DNA of 64,000 bases, from contig NZ_JABBGG010000011.1 in NCBI RefSeq assembly GCF_012927275.1, positions 60,318-124,317 of the forward strand, read 5' to 3'. Made by a program: the position numbers and the translations under genes. Positions within the stretch are counted from its first letter, which is position 1. Every line of letters starts with the position of its first letter. The DNA is from Massilia polaris. GTDB taxonomy: Bacteria > Pseudomonadota > Gammaproteobacteria > Burkholderiales > Burkholderiaceae_D. This document shows, piece by piece, positions 47,180 through 56,349 of the stretch. The notes beneath the pieces were generated by a model. It worked only from the letters and a program-made list of their open reading frames with translations, searched no databases and had not been told where the DNA came from.

Positions 47180-48268
47180 CCCTGTTCATCGAACTACCCG
47201 AACGGCACGGTCCCAAAGCGCGTGCAACTTCGTCGCGGCTGGGCCTAAGCTCGTGATGAGCGTCTGAGCATGGGCACGCGGCGCCGTTCATGCTACCTTT
47301 CGAATGTGGCTTCGCTTGATCAAGCTTCGAGCCGGCTTGAAACCTGAGGACGTTTACCGCATCGATCAACGCGGTGGCGGAATTCAGTTGCTGCTCGAGT
47401 GGTCTGCACCGTGGAATCCGAGTCCTGGGTCGAAGGCCTGTTGGACCAAGATTCGGGCTGAAGGAGAGGCTTCTCTGGAGAAAATCGCGACGAAGCACTC
47501 CGCCAATCTGACCTGATCGAAGATGAAGGAAGGCTGGCAGATGGTAAGCCCTCGCTTGTCTTGCTGTCCGGTGCTATCGATCCGCCGATGCTGCTCACAT
47601 GCAAAGTGTTTCGCCGTGTTGGGGGCGGCAGGAATGTGCCCAACAGGCGGGGATAGTTCTGGGAGTGGCTCGGTGGAGCTCCTTTAGGCCCATAATTGAC
47701 GCTGATCGGCCGCGTCAGCGGCCCTGGTAGGTTTTTGTGGGGTCACGGAAGCGGGGGAGTTGGCACAACGATCATCGCCTTCAGCGCTATCAGCTTTTGG
47801 GCCACGCGCTGGTTGGACGAAGATTCGAAGATATGGTGCGCCGACATCAGCACAGCAGTGATTTCGCCTTCTGTTCCCTGTCCGACGAATCCATTGCCGC
47901 CATACATGACGACGTCTGAGCGCTTTCTCCTTACGACTAGGCCACATCGGCACCCGATCGAACTCCTTGACGTGCAGGTTATCGCTGCTGAGCTGCTTGC
48001 TTTGCAGGAAAATGCGCCAGCCGCCCTGTGCGAAGAGCTCGGCAACTACATCCATACGGTACTCAGCGCCAGTACAGAGGCAATAACTGGCCCCAGTTAG
48101 CAGCGACTATTGCGCGGTGGTGAAAAAATAGGGACGATTCATTCCATGATGTATCAAGTATTTTGCCCCGCTAAGCATTTATCCACGCAGTGCAAGTCCC
48201 TAGAATCATTACGAAGCAAGGCAAGGAGGCAACCGCCACCTAACCTAATAAATAACCAGGAGCCCATC
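47180..48268. other. 1.1 kb after IS21 without a supported gene
   Basis: Several overlapping frames exist on both strands (for example 47304-47516 plus, 47684-48055 minus and 47696-48100 plus) but none has a good ribosome site or family motif. A minus-frame stretch reading GGNGFVGQGTEGEITAVLMS hints at a decayed gene. CCAGGAGCC before 48269 is the ribosome site of the RidA gene. Confidence 0.45.
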
Positions 48269-48733
48269 ATGTCTATACTAGAGAACCTCGCCGCGCGCGG
48301 CCTGACGCTGCCGAATCCACCCCAGCCTTTGGGCAGCTATACCGCCGTCAGCCAGGCTGGCGATCTGTTGTTCATTTCGGGCCAGTTGCCACTGCTGGAT
48401 GGCAAAGTGAAGTGGCAGGGTGCGGTGGGCAAGGACCTAACGCTGGAAGAAGGCAAGAAAGCGGCGGAGCTAGCCGCGTTGAACGTGCTGGCGCAGATTA
48501 ACGCGTACCTGGACGGATTCGAGCGCTTGGACCACATCGTCCGCGTTGAAGGCCACGTCACCAGCCCGCTGGGTTGGCTGCAGCAGCCTGCCGTGCTGGA
48601 CGGCGCGTCCGATCTGTTTGCCGGCGTATTGGGCGAGAAAGCCGGCCATGCCCGAGCCGCATATTCCGCAGTCCAGCAGCCAGGCAATGCGGCCGTCATC
48701 CTGGTCGTGATCGCCCAGATCAAGCCAGCCTGA
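48269..48733 (+). CDS. RidA/YjgF-family protein
   Basis: 154 residues of the RidA superfamily: SQAGDLLFISGQLPLLDGKV, LNVLAQINAYLDGFERLDHI with the catalytic-pocket Arg in VRVEGHV, and ARAAYSAVQQPGNAAVILVV. The longer RidA-like type (150+ residues, as YjgH/Rid1-7) rather than canonical RidA; activity on reactive enamines is plausible. It opens the stress cargo of element B. Confidence 0.85.
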   Translation: MSILENLAARGLTLPNPPQPLGSYTAVSQAGDLLFISGQLPLLDGKVKWQGAVGKDLTLEEGKKAAELAALNVLAQINAYLDGFERLDHIVRVEGHVTSPLGWLQQPAVLDGASDLFAGVLGEKAGHARAAYSAVQQPGNAAVILVVIAQIKPA

Positions 48734-48751
48734 TCAAGAGTGCATTCCTGG

Positions 48752-48868
48752 AATGCGCGGACGATCTTTCACCAGCTGGGCGACGCCTATCGCCGCTATG
48801 CGAGCAAGGACTTCGCCCCTGCATCAGCCATGATGCCGGCCAATCAGAGGCCGCAATTCCCTCCTTGA
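48752..48868 (+). pseudogene. Unidentified gene tail
   Basis: An open frame with no start reads NARTIFHQLGDAYRRYASKD, then PASAMMPANQRPQ, and stops at 48866-48868. The composition is protein-like, but I do not recognise it. Next to it a TATTGCAATA palindrome (48939-48948) may be an operator for ohr. Confidence 0.3.
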
Positions 48869-49039
48869 GAAATCGCCGCGACGCTACCTCGACTATGTGG
48901 TTGCTAGGGAGTTATCTCGCATTATGGGATTACGATCATATTGCAATAACCCGGTTTGTGTGCGATGATGCTGGTCACGATGAAAGGCAAAGCGCTTTGA
49001 TCGTAATCTATCTACACCGCCAAATCTAAGGAAATTACC

Positions 49040-49459
49040 ATGAAAAGCATTGAAAAAGTCTTGTATACCGCCGTAGTAGAAACCTCTGCTGGCGGCCGCG
49101 ACGGCGTCGCCCGCAGCACGGACGGCCGTTTGGATATCGCTCTGTCGTCGCCGGGCACCAGCGGCACCGGCACCAACCCCGAGCAACTGCTTGCAGCCGG
49201 CTGGTCCGCGTGTTTCCTGAGCGCCATCCGCCTGGCATCGCAAGCAATGAAGGTGGAGTTGCCCGCTGATATCGGCATGACCACTAACATCGATCTGGGC
49301 ACGAACGATGATGGATATCAGCTGCAAGCACAGCTGCAGGTTCGTCTGCCCGGCGTACCGCGCGAAGTGGCGCAGCAAATGGTGGATATCGCCCATGCAA
49401 GCTGCCCATATTCGAAGCTGAGCCGCGGCAATATCGACGTGACGATTACCATTGTCTAA
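49040..49459 (+). CDS. ohr: Organic hydroperoxide resistance protein Ohr
   Basis: 139 residues, normal Ohr length. Redox Cys in AAGWSACFLSAIRLA and in ASCPYSKLSRGNIDV, both kept. It reduces organic and lipid hydroperoxides with dihydrolipoamide. AAGGAAATTACC precedes the ATG. A broken MarR gene follows and was presumably its regulator. A diverged C-terminal copy lies inverted at 55186-55284. Confidence 0.93.
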   Translation: MKSIEKVLYTAVVETSAGGRDGVARSTDGRLDIALSSPGTSGTGTNPEQLLAAGWSACFLSAIRLASQAMKVELPADIGMTTNIDLGTNDDGYQLQAQLQVRLPGVPREVAQQMVDIAHASCPYSKLSRGNIDVTITIV

Positions 49460-49468
49460 TTGATAGCC

Positions 49469-49495
49469 AGGATGAGACCCGATGGGTTTCATCCT
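49469..49495 (+). terminator. Terminator of ohr
   Basis: Stem AGGATGAGACCC/GGGTTTCATCCT with loop GAT, just after ohr. A near-identical hairpin (55146-55176) accompanies the inverted ohr fragment. Confidence 0.6.
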
Positions 49496-49611
49496 CGGGC
49501 GGGTCGAAGCCAGCAGTACATGATCCTGGCTGTGCAGAGAGCGGGCACCGGCAGCGTGATCGACCCGCCAAAGTGGCTTGACATGAATATCACACATGAA
49601 CTGTGGGTCCC

Positions 49612-50033
49612 ATGGACACCGTTGACCGCGTCGATCTCTGTAACTACTTCGCCTCCCGCAAGGCGGCGCGCCTGATTACCAAGCTGTACGAGCAGCACCT
49701 TGCGCCGAGTGAACTGACCAGCCCGCAGTTTTCCCTGCTGGCACATCTGGACGAGATCGGGCAGGCGCTTATCCGCGAGCTCGTCGATGTGCTTGCAACG
49801 GAGCGTTCGAGCATCGTGCGCGCGCTGCAGCCGCTTGAAAGAGAGGGGCTGGTCAAGCATGGCGCCGACACCCAGGGTACGCGCCGCAACATCGTCAGCC
49901 TGACGAAAAAAGGACGGATCGCCTGATGGAGGCGGTGCCGTTGTGAATGGCGGCACAGGCGGAGTTTGAAAGCAAATTCGGCAGCACCCTTGCGCAACAG
50001 ATGTGGGCCTCGGTCAGCTGCCTCGAAGGCTAG
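49612..50033 (+). pseudogene. MarR-family regulator broken by a frameshift and a stop
   Basis: The first 104 residues are an intact MarR core (SPQFSLLAHLDEIG, recognition helix ERSSIVRALQPLEREGL, wing DTQGTRRNIVSLTKKGR). The frame stops at 49924-49926. The missing C-terminal helix is still present in another frame: restoring one base gives ALMEAVPL, then a TGA where Trp is expected, then MAAQAEFESKFGSTLAQQMW to 50033. So one deletion and one nonsense change have removed the dimer helix. Probably the former OhrR of the adjacent ohr. Confidence 0.7.
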
Positions 50034-50190
50034 TTTTTTTTCAGTAGTCGTTGCTGTACAGGCGTCGTGACGATCACGGCGATTTTTTACTTTAATGTGT
50101 GTATATGCACATGTCGCATTGCGACAATTTTTGCCTCGATGCACGTGATCGCACATGTTGACCAGGCATTCAACTCGATAAGGACTCAAA

Positions 50191-51000
50191 ATGGCACACC
50201 CCACACTTGGCACCGCATTGATCACCGGCGCATCGACAGGCATCGGCGCGCTGTACGCGCAGCGCCTGGCCGCGCGCGGCTACGACCTGATTCTGGTGGC
50301 GCGCAACGCCGCGCGTTTGCATGAACTTGCAGAGCAGTTACAGGCCAGCGCGGGCCGCGTCGTGCGCGCCGTCAGCGCCGACTTGACCGATGCGGCCGAT
50401 GTCGCCCGCATTGAAACGCTGTTGCGCGAAGACACCAGTATCACCATGTTGGTCAACAACGCAGGTGTCGGTGCGACCGGGCCCTTGCTTGCGTCCGATG
50501 TGGAAAAGATGGAGCAGCTGATCAGCTTGAACGTCACGGCGCTGACCCGTCTCACCTACAGCGCCGCACCAGGCTTCGCGGCGCGCGGTCTCGGCACCAT
50601 CATCAACATTTCATCGATGGTCGCGATCGCGCCGGAAGTGCTCAACGGTGTGTACGGCGCCAGCAAGGCCTTTGTTCTAGCACTGAGCCTGTCGCTGCAC
50701 CATGAACTGCACGCAAAAGGCGTGCGTGTACAGGCCGTGCTGCCAGGCGCGACGGCAACCGATTTCTGGGACCTCGCCGGTACACCCATTGCGTATTTGC
50801 CGAAGGAAATCGTGATGCGCGCCGACGCCATGGTGGACGCCGCGCTGATCGGCCTGGATCGGGGTGAACTGGTCACCATTCCCGGCCTGCACGATGGCGC
50901 GAAGTACGACGCCTTCGAGGCCGCCCGCCAAGCCATGCACCAGGAGATGTCGGCGTCCGTGCCGGCGCCGCGCTATCAGACAAGCGCCTCGGCGGCCTGA
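50191..51000 (+). CDS. SDR-family NAD(P)-dependent oxidoreductase
   Basis: 269 residues. TGASTGIGALYAQRLAARGY (cofactor loop), LVNNAGVG, catalytic Ser in INISSMVAI and YGASK motif. A classical short-chain dehydrogenase of the DltE/YbbO-like group; substrate unknown. It stands alone with a 157-bp AT-rich leader. Confidence 0.9.
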   Translation: MAHPTLGTALITGASTGIGALYAQRLAARGYDLILVARNAARLHELAEQLQASAGRVVRAVSADLTDAADVARIETLLREDTSITMLVNNAGVGATGPLLASDVEKMEQLISLNVTALTRLTYSAAPGFAARGLGTIINISSMVAIAPEVLNGVYGASKAFVLALSLSLHHELHAKGVRVQAVLPGATATDFWDLAGTPIAYLPKEIVMRADAMVDAALIGLDRGELVTIPGLHDGAKYDAFEAARQAMHQEMSASVPAPRYQTSASAA

Positions 51001-51179
51001 TCCTCAACCAGTGGTGATTGTCGGTGGGTATGAAGCCTCAGCTTGGCCACCTGCACACAATGGCCACATTACATTATCCGATGGCGGTGGCCGCATTGGC
51101 CAAAGCCGCCCATTTACCCAAGCGGACGAGCCTGCCGCTGGTGACGCAGCGCTGCGTAATAACATGCCCTTCATTAACA

Positions 51180-51551
51180 TTTAACGGACCGTTCGACACC
51201 GCGCTGTTTGACAGCGTTGCGAGCGAATTCGACAACCCCGATTACGTCGCGGTCCGCGCTCATGCCTGGCTGGGACGGCACGCGCCGGCCGATCCGGCGA
51301 GCGCCCCCGATCCAAATTACGCATCACTACAAAAGAAATTCATCGGGCCGCCGGCCGTCGCTGTGGCAACCGTCAACCTGGGCGGTAGCGCCAGCGGTAC
51401 CGCACCTGCGACTGATCCCGCGATCGCCGTGCCCGAGCTCCCCGCCCGCCGCGTGCTAGCAGGCGTGGGCCACCACGTCCCATTCGAAGCGCCCCATCCT
51501 TTTGCGGATGCCGCACTCGAGCTAGTTCGCGCCGGCAAGTGGCGCACCTGA
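51180..51551 (+). pseudogene. Alpha/beta hydrolase, C-terminal fragment
   Basis: About 122 residues read as the last third of an alpha/beta hydrolase: FDTALFDSVASEFDNPDYV, IAVPELPARRVLAGVGHHVP with the catalytic His, and APHPFADAALELVRAGKWR. The N-terminal half with the nucleophile elbow is absent; the frame upstream to 51018 is non-homologous. Confidence 0.65.
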
Positions 51552-51587
51552 ATTCCCAATTAATCCATTCATTCGGAGACAATCATC

Positions 51588-52916
51588 ATGAGTATCACAA
51601 GCAGCAGCAAGCATCAAACCCTGCCCGTCGACCAGTTGCGAGTCGATACCTATACACACGGTATCATCGGTCCAAGCCAGCCCATGCTCGGCCCACTGGC
51701 CGACGGTGGCCGTTTGCTTGCCGGTACCCCACCCGGCTGCTGGGGGCCCATGATCACGCCGTCCTTCCAGGGCGGACACGAAGTGACCCAGCCAGTTCGT
51801 ATTGCTGGCGCCGAAGTCGGGGACGCCGTAGCGCTGACGATCGAGCGCTTGCGGGTCACATCGATTGCCACGTCATCGGGGGTGATGCAGTTTGTGGACG
51901 GCCGCTACCATGGCGACCCCTTTGTCGCAAAACTGTGCTCGGCTTGTGGCAAGGAACATCCTGCAAGCCATGTCGACGGTATTGGCGCAGATGCGATCCG
52001 CTGCAGCGAATGCGGCGCCGAAGTGAGTGCCTTCCGCTTCAGCCATGGCTATGTGATGGTATTCGATCACGACAATCAAATTGGCTTGACGGTCGGGCAG
52101 GAGGTCGCCAATACCCTCGCGGGCCGGGCCAGTGAGCTGTCCATGCTGCCCGAACAGGCACAGCAGCATTCAATCCTCGCGCTCGCCCGTGCCGACATTC
52201 CCGGCGTGGCCTCACCAATGCGGCCGTTTCTTGGCAATATCGGCACGACCCCGGCGCGCGATCTGCCGGACTCTCACAACTGCGCCGACTTCGGCCAGCA
52301 CCTCATTGGCGCGCCGCACCGGTATGGCGTGAGCAAAGAAGAACTCGATGCCGCCCGCACGGACGGCCACATGGATACCAATTCGGTACGCGAGGGCTGC
52401 ATATTGATCTGCCCCGTCAAGGTGCCAGGAGCGGGTGTCTACCTAGGCGACATGCACGCACAGCAAGGCAACGGCGAGATCGCCGGTCACGCGACCGACG
52501 TCAGCGGCGAAACCGAGCTCACTGTCGAAGTCGTAAAGGGGCTGCAGATCGACGGTCCGATCCTGCTGCAGAATCTGGAAGACCTGCCACCGCTGGCGCG
52601 CCCGCTTGATGCTGAACAACGCCGCCACGTGCGCGCGCTGGGCGCCCGCTGGGGCCAAGAGGCGATCGAAGAGAATGGCCCGGTCACCTTTATCGGTAGT
52701 GGCAGCAATCTGAACGAAGCAACCGCCAATGGCCTTGCACGTGCCGCGAAAGCGCTTGGCCTGCCCTATGACGAGGTTCTGAACCGCGCCACCATTGCCG
52801 GCTCGATCGAGATCAGCCGCCTGCCAGGGACTGTTCGGGTCACGCTGTTATGTCCGCTGACAATTCTCGATCGTATCGGCATCGGCCATCTGGTGCGCCG
52901 CAAGTACGCACTTTGA
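51588..52916 (+). CDS. Acetamidase/formamidase (FmdA) family protein
   Basis: 442 residues. Family marks: TPPGCWGPMITPSFQGGHEV, MRPFLGNIGTTPARDLPDSH, LICPVKVPGAGVYLGDMHAQ and QGNGEIAGHATDVSGETEL. A zinc insertion with CSACG and CSECG (about residues 117-141) is present, which I recall only in a subset of members. The enzyme would release ammonia from short-chain amides. RBS CGGAGA precedes the ATG. Grouped with the amidase gene 0.6 kb downstream. Confidence 0.9.
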   Translation: MSITSSSKHQTLPVDQLRVDTYTHGIIGPSQPMLGPLADGGRLLAGTPPGCWGPMITPSFQGGHEVTQPVRIAGAEVGDAVALTIERLRVTSIATSSGVMQFVDGRYHGDPFVAKLCSACGKEHPASHVDGIGADAIRCSECGAEVSAFRFSHGYVMVFDHDNQIGLTVGQEVANTLAGRASELSMLPEQAQQHSILALARADIPGVASPMRPFLGNIGTTPARDLPDSHNCADFGQHLIGAPHRYGVSKEELDAARTDGHMDTNSVREGCILICPVKVPGAGVYLGDMHAQQGNGEIAGHATDVSGETELTVEVVKGLQIDGPILLQNLEDLPPLARPLDAEQRRHVRALGARWGQEAIEENGPVTFIGSGSNLNEATANGLARAAKALGLPYDEVLNRATIAGSIEISRLPGTVRVTLLCPLTILDRIGIGHLVRRKYAL

Positions 52917-52968
52917 CCGGTTTGATTCCTTAACAGTACACGCAACAATTTTTTTATCGACCATAGCC

Positions 52969-53434
52969 ATGATCTCCATTTCCCCCACCAGCTTTGCCGA
53001 CCACGCCGGTCGGATGATCCCCTCTTCCGTGCTGCTGTTGCTGGCACGGGTCTCCTCCGCTTCGATTTTCTTCCTGTCCGCTCGCACCAAGGTCGAGGGG
53101 CTGTTCACCATCAAGGCAGGCACCTACCAGCTATTCCAGTACGAATATGCGCTTCCTCTGCTTCCACCGGAGTTCGCTGCGCAGTTGGCGACGGTGTCCG
53201 AACAACTGTTTCCCCATGCTTCTACTGCTCGGTCTGTCAACGCGGCTGTCGGCCGTGGCACTGCTGGGCATGACGGCCGTCATTCAGCTGTTCGTATACC
53301 CGGCCGCGTGGCCCACCCATCTGAGCTGGGTGGCGCTGCTGTTGCCACTGGTCGCCAGAGGTCCCGGGGCTTTTTCCTTGGATCATCTGCTGAAACCGCT
53401 TCCCGTGTTGCGGAACCAGCGTAACGGCCAATGA
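52969..53434 (+). pseudogene. DoxX-family protein with a one-base frameshift
   Basis: Frame 1 gives the DoxX start ([40 protein letters not shown]) up to EQLF; from there the family sequence continues in frame 3 ([40 protein letters not shown]). One C too many in the CCCC run near 53213 explains the break. Real decay or a sequencing error in a homopolymer cannot be told apart here. Confidence 0.75.
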
Positions 53435-53557
53435 GCCGCAGCGTTCATCAGCCCGGCACAGCATCCGGGTGCTGAGGAAAGCGGTTGAGTTCCCAGCATT
53501 CAATAAATTCATCGGCGCTTATTACAGCGCTGAATCTTTAAATAAGTGAGGTTTGTC

Positions 53558-55015
53558 ATGCACGAAGCACCTAAATTCCACACTCAACCGGAAGCCGACA
53601 CGCTCGCCTCCCTCGGTGTCGCTGCGGTCGCGGAGGCCATCCGCAGGGGTGAACTTTCCTCTGAGTCGTATGCAAGCGCATTATTACAGCGTGCGCGAGA
53701 CCATGCCGATCTGAATTCGTTTATTACGATCGACGAAGAGGCGGTGCTGAAAGCTGCCCGAAATGCTGATAAGGCAATTGCTTCCGGGGCAAGCGGGCCA
53801 CTGCTCGGCGTGCCGGTTGCGATCAAGGATAGCTATCTGACGGAAGGGCTTCGTTCAACTATCGGCCTGGCCACTCTGGACAGTTATGTGCCAGCACATG
53901 ACGCCGATGCGGTGCTGGCAATCAAGGACAGTGGCGCCATTGTTTTCGGTAAAAACAATCTGGTGGAAATGTCCTTTGGCCTGACCGGTGAAAACGCAAC
54001 CTATGGTCAAGCAAAGAATCCCCATAATGTCGACTACGTCTCAGGTGGCTCTTCCGGCGGTGGCGGTGTCGCCGTCGCCGCGTGCCTCGTGCCGGCGGCA
54101 TTGGGTGGTGATACCATCGGCTCGATCCGCGTGCCGGCATCGTTCTGCGGTGTGGTTGGCTTTAAGCCCACCACGGGCCGCTGGCCGCGTGGTGGTGTTG
54201 TGCCAGTCTCGCATACGCTTGATACTACCGGCGTGTTGGCCCGCAACGTGGAAGACTGCATCCTGTTCGATCGTGTAATCACGCGGGACGAGACCCCTGA
54301 TAGCCGTCCGCATACCGATGATGTTAAGGGCATAACGCTGGCCCACGCGCCGCATCAATACATGGAGCTCATTGCCCCTGAGGTTGCGGTTCGGTTCGAA
54401 GAAACCCTCCGTCAGTTGCGTGATGCTGGCGCCAATGTGGTGGAAGTTAATCTCGGAGGAGATTTCACCGGCCGTGCCCTCTCTGCCACATGGCATATTT
54501 TCTTCCGTGAGGCCAAGGTAGCGGTCGAGAGATTCATTCGTCAAAACAATGTGCCCACGACCTTCGAGGATATCTTCGATGGTCTTAAGCCAGGGCTCAA
54601 GAACGTATGGTCCCATCTTGTTCTGCCGAACGGTCAGGGGTACATAACGGACGACGTCTACAATACGGCGCTGTCGGGCGAACGCGCAGAAATCAAGCGC
54701 CGGTATGCCCAGGCATTCTTGAGCAGCGGTGCCGAGGCACTCATCCTGCCTACAACCCCCACCACGGCGCCAATGATCGGGCAAGAGGACAGGATACTGC
54801 TGGGTGGCGAGGAAAGGAGTCACACGGTACTCGCCAATAACACGATTCCCGCAAGTGCGGCTGGCCTGCCGGGCATTAGTCTTCCGATCGGCTTATCGGG
54901 TAAGGGCTTGCCCATCGGTCTTGAACTTGACGGTCCTTGGGGTCGAGACAGAGCGCTGCTGTACCTTGCTCGCCGGGTGGAAGCTGTGGTCGGCAAGTTA
55001 GCGGCGCCCCTCTAG
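53558..55015 (+). CDS. Amidase (amidase signature family)
   Basis: 485 residues. Catalytic triad: Lys in VPVAIKDSYL, cis-Ser in SGGSSGGGGVAVA and nucleophile Ser in GGDTIGSIRVPASFCG (most members read GSDTGGSIR). It hydrolyses amides; with FmdA nearby it suggests an amide-use or detoxification pathway. The ATG at 53558 follows an AAGTGAGG. Base composition is less GC-rich than the surrounding chromosome, fitting transfer. Confidence 0.9.
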   Translation: MHEAPKFHTQPEADTLASLGVAAVAEAIRRGELSSESYASALLQRARDHADLNSFITIDEEAVLKAARNADKAIASGASGPLLGVPVAIKDSYLTEGLRSTIGLATLDSYVPAHDADAVLAIKDSGAIVFGKNNLVEMSFGLTGENATYGQAKNPHNVDYVSGGSSGGGGVAVAACLVPAALGGDTIGSIRVPASFCGVVGFKPTTGRWPRGGVVPVSHTLDTTGVLARNVEDCILFDRVITRDETPDSRPHTDDVKGITLAHAPHQYMELIAPEVAVRFEETLRQLRDAGANVVEVNLGGDFTGRALSATWHIFFREAKVAVERFIRQNNVPTTFEDIFDGLKPGLKNVWSHLVLPNGQGYITDDVYNTALSGERAEIKRRYAQAFLSSGAEALILPTTPTTAPMIGQEDRILLGGEERSHTVLANNTIPASAAGLPGISLPIGLSGKGLPIGLELDGPWGRDRALLYLARRVEAVVGKLAAPL

Positions 55016-55145
55016 GCGCAGCTTGAAAATTGAACGTTCCCTCTTCCGCAGCCGCAGCTTGATCTGCCATGCCAACGCTGGGCCTGTCGGCCATGACCGC
55101 CAAGATCGATCTTGCCGATCGGGCCTGCTTTACGAGAGACCTCTT

Positions 55146-55176
55146 GGATGATGAGACCCATGGGGTCTCATCATCC
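55146..55176 (-). terminator. Hairpin of the ohr remnant
   Basis: Perfect 14-bp stem GGATGATGAGACCC/GGGTCTCATCATCC with a 3-nt loop. Same design as the terminator after the intact ohr (49469). Confidence 0.6.
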
Positions 55177-55185
55177 GACTTTCAC

Positions 55186-55284
55186 TTAAGCGATCGTAAT
55201 CGCCACATCGATGTTGCCGCGGCTCAGCTTCGAGTAAGGGCAGTTTGCATGGGCAATATCGACCATCTGTTGCGCACCTTCAAG
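55186..55284 (-). pseudogene. ohr: ohr C-terminal fragment, inverted
   Basis: On the minus strand the frame reads AQQMVDIAHANCPYSKLSRG-NIDVAITIA and stops at 55186-55188. It matches the end of the intact Ohr with three differences. Nothing upstream of it is Ohr-like. The cargo from ohr to here is thus bracketed by two ohr ends in opposite direction. Confidence 0.75.
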
Positions 55285-55363
55285 CTTTCATCGTGTCCAA
55301 ACAGGACGCCGGAAACACGGGCATTCCTTTAAAGTATGAGTGTACTGTGATAATATAAACGTC

Positions 55364-55396
55364 ATGCAAAGTATTGATCTGCCAGATACTTTGCAT
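55364..55396. promoter_or_regulatory. TetR operator: 11-bp inverted repeat
   Basis: ATGCAAAGTAT (55364-55374) and ATACTTTGCAT (55386-55396), perfect inverse copies with an 11-bp spacer, 28 bp upstream of the tetR start. The spacing and place suit TetR autoregulation. Confidence 0.7.
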
Positions 55397-55423
55397 TTTT
55401 ACATTTTTTATGAGGGACGATTA

Positions 55424-56017
55424 ATGCGTTACGAGAAGGGCCGCAAGGATGTAACCCGAAATCACATCATCGAGGTAGCGTCGCGGCGCTTTCTCAAGGA
55501 TGGCATTGCGGCCTCCGGGTTGGCTGGTATCATGGCTGATGCCGGACTTACCAATGGCGCCTTCTACCCGCACTTCGATTCCAAGGAGTCACTGGTAGCG
55601 GAAGTCGTTTCCCGCATTCTCGACCTGCAGCGAGCGACGTTCACAGAGAAAATTGAGCAGGGTGGTATCGAGGAAGCGATCCGTTACTACCTCAGCATGG
55701 ATCACCTTGAGCAGCCTGCCTTGGGCTGCCCCTCCGCTGCTTTCGTCCCCGAAATAGCGAGGGCATCAATTGCGACGCGTGCTGCTTTCCAGTCCGGGCT
55801 GAGTAAGGATATCGGCGTATTGGCCAAGGAGTTGCCTGGACTGGACCGAGATACCGCACTCCAGCAGGCCACCTCCCTTTTCAGCCTGATGCTCGGCACG
55901 TTACAGATCGCACGAACTGTCCTCGATCCCGACGAGGCGCGGAATCTCCTGAAAAATGGTGTGGAGAGCGCTTTGCAACTGATCAGGATGCGACGCGCAA
56001 CGGCAGCAGGACAGTAA
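55424..56017 (+). CDS. TetR/AcrR-family regulator
   Basis: 197 residues. N-terminal HTH: RNHIIEVASRRFLKDGIAAS, GLAGIMADAGLTNGAFYPHF (NGAFYxHF motif), and a C-terminal ligand domain with a Cys in LGCPSAAF. GAGGGACG precedes the ATG at 55424. It resembles regulators of redox- or electrophile-responsive genes (the type that governs DoxX/SDR genes), so it may control the cargo cluster. Confidence 0.88.
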   Translation: MRYEKGRKDVTRNHIIEVASRRFLKDGIAASGLAGIMADAGLTNGAFYPHFDSKESLVAEVVSRILDLQRATFTEKIEQGGIEEAIRYYLSMDHLEQPALGCPSAAFVPEIARASIATRAAFQSGLSKDIGVLAKELPGLDRDTALQQATSLFSLMLGTLQIARTVLDPDEARNLLKNGVESALQLIRMRRATAAGQ

Positions 56018-56349
56018 ATACCAATTGATTCGGCTTCGAAGCCTGTTGCGCTGCCCTTACGGCAGCGGCCGCGCGATAACGCAGCAGCACGGCACGTTGA
56101 AACAGATTCAGGAAGGCATGCAGCTCTCGACGCCCTTGCGCCGCATCACGCCGCGCAGGCCGGCACGGCATGATGCGTTCGACAGTGCCCTGGGCGCATA
56201 GCCGCCCATGTTGGCTTGCCAACCGCGCTCAATACGAGGGGCCAGCACCTCGTCACTTTTTGCACTACTGCGCAAGGCCGGATGCCGCTGCGGCCTAACG
56301 CCAGTAGCCGGCCCGGTAGTGAGTAACGTTCTATCTCGCGCCGAAATCT
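56018..56349. other. Region without a supported gene
   Basis: Contains only low-quality frames. A minus frame at 55983-56222 (RRELHAFLNLFQRAVLLRYR) could be a transposase or regulator scrap; no start, ribosome site or motif supports it. Confidence 0.4.

Larger units (their letters stand above)
55016..55423. other. Region with ohr remnant, hairpin and TetR operator
   Basis: No complete gene. It holds the inverted ohr tail (55186-55284), its 14-bp-stem hairpin (55146-55176) and, next to tetR, an inverted repeat at 55364-55396. Confidence 0.6.

Noticed and set aside
47684..48100. Overlapping 120-130 residue ORFs on both strands
   Set aside because: No ribosome site, no domain, both strands equally open; kept only as an unresolved region.
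55983..56222. Minus-strand ORF that resembles a transposase fragment
   Set aside because: Too short and without a diagnostic motif.
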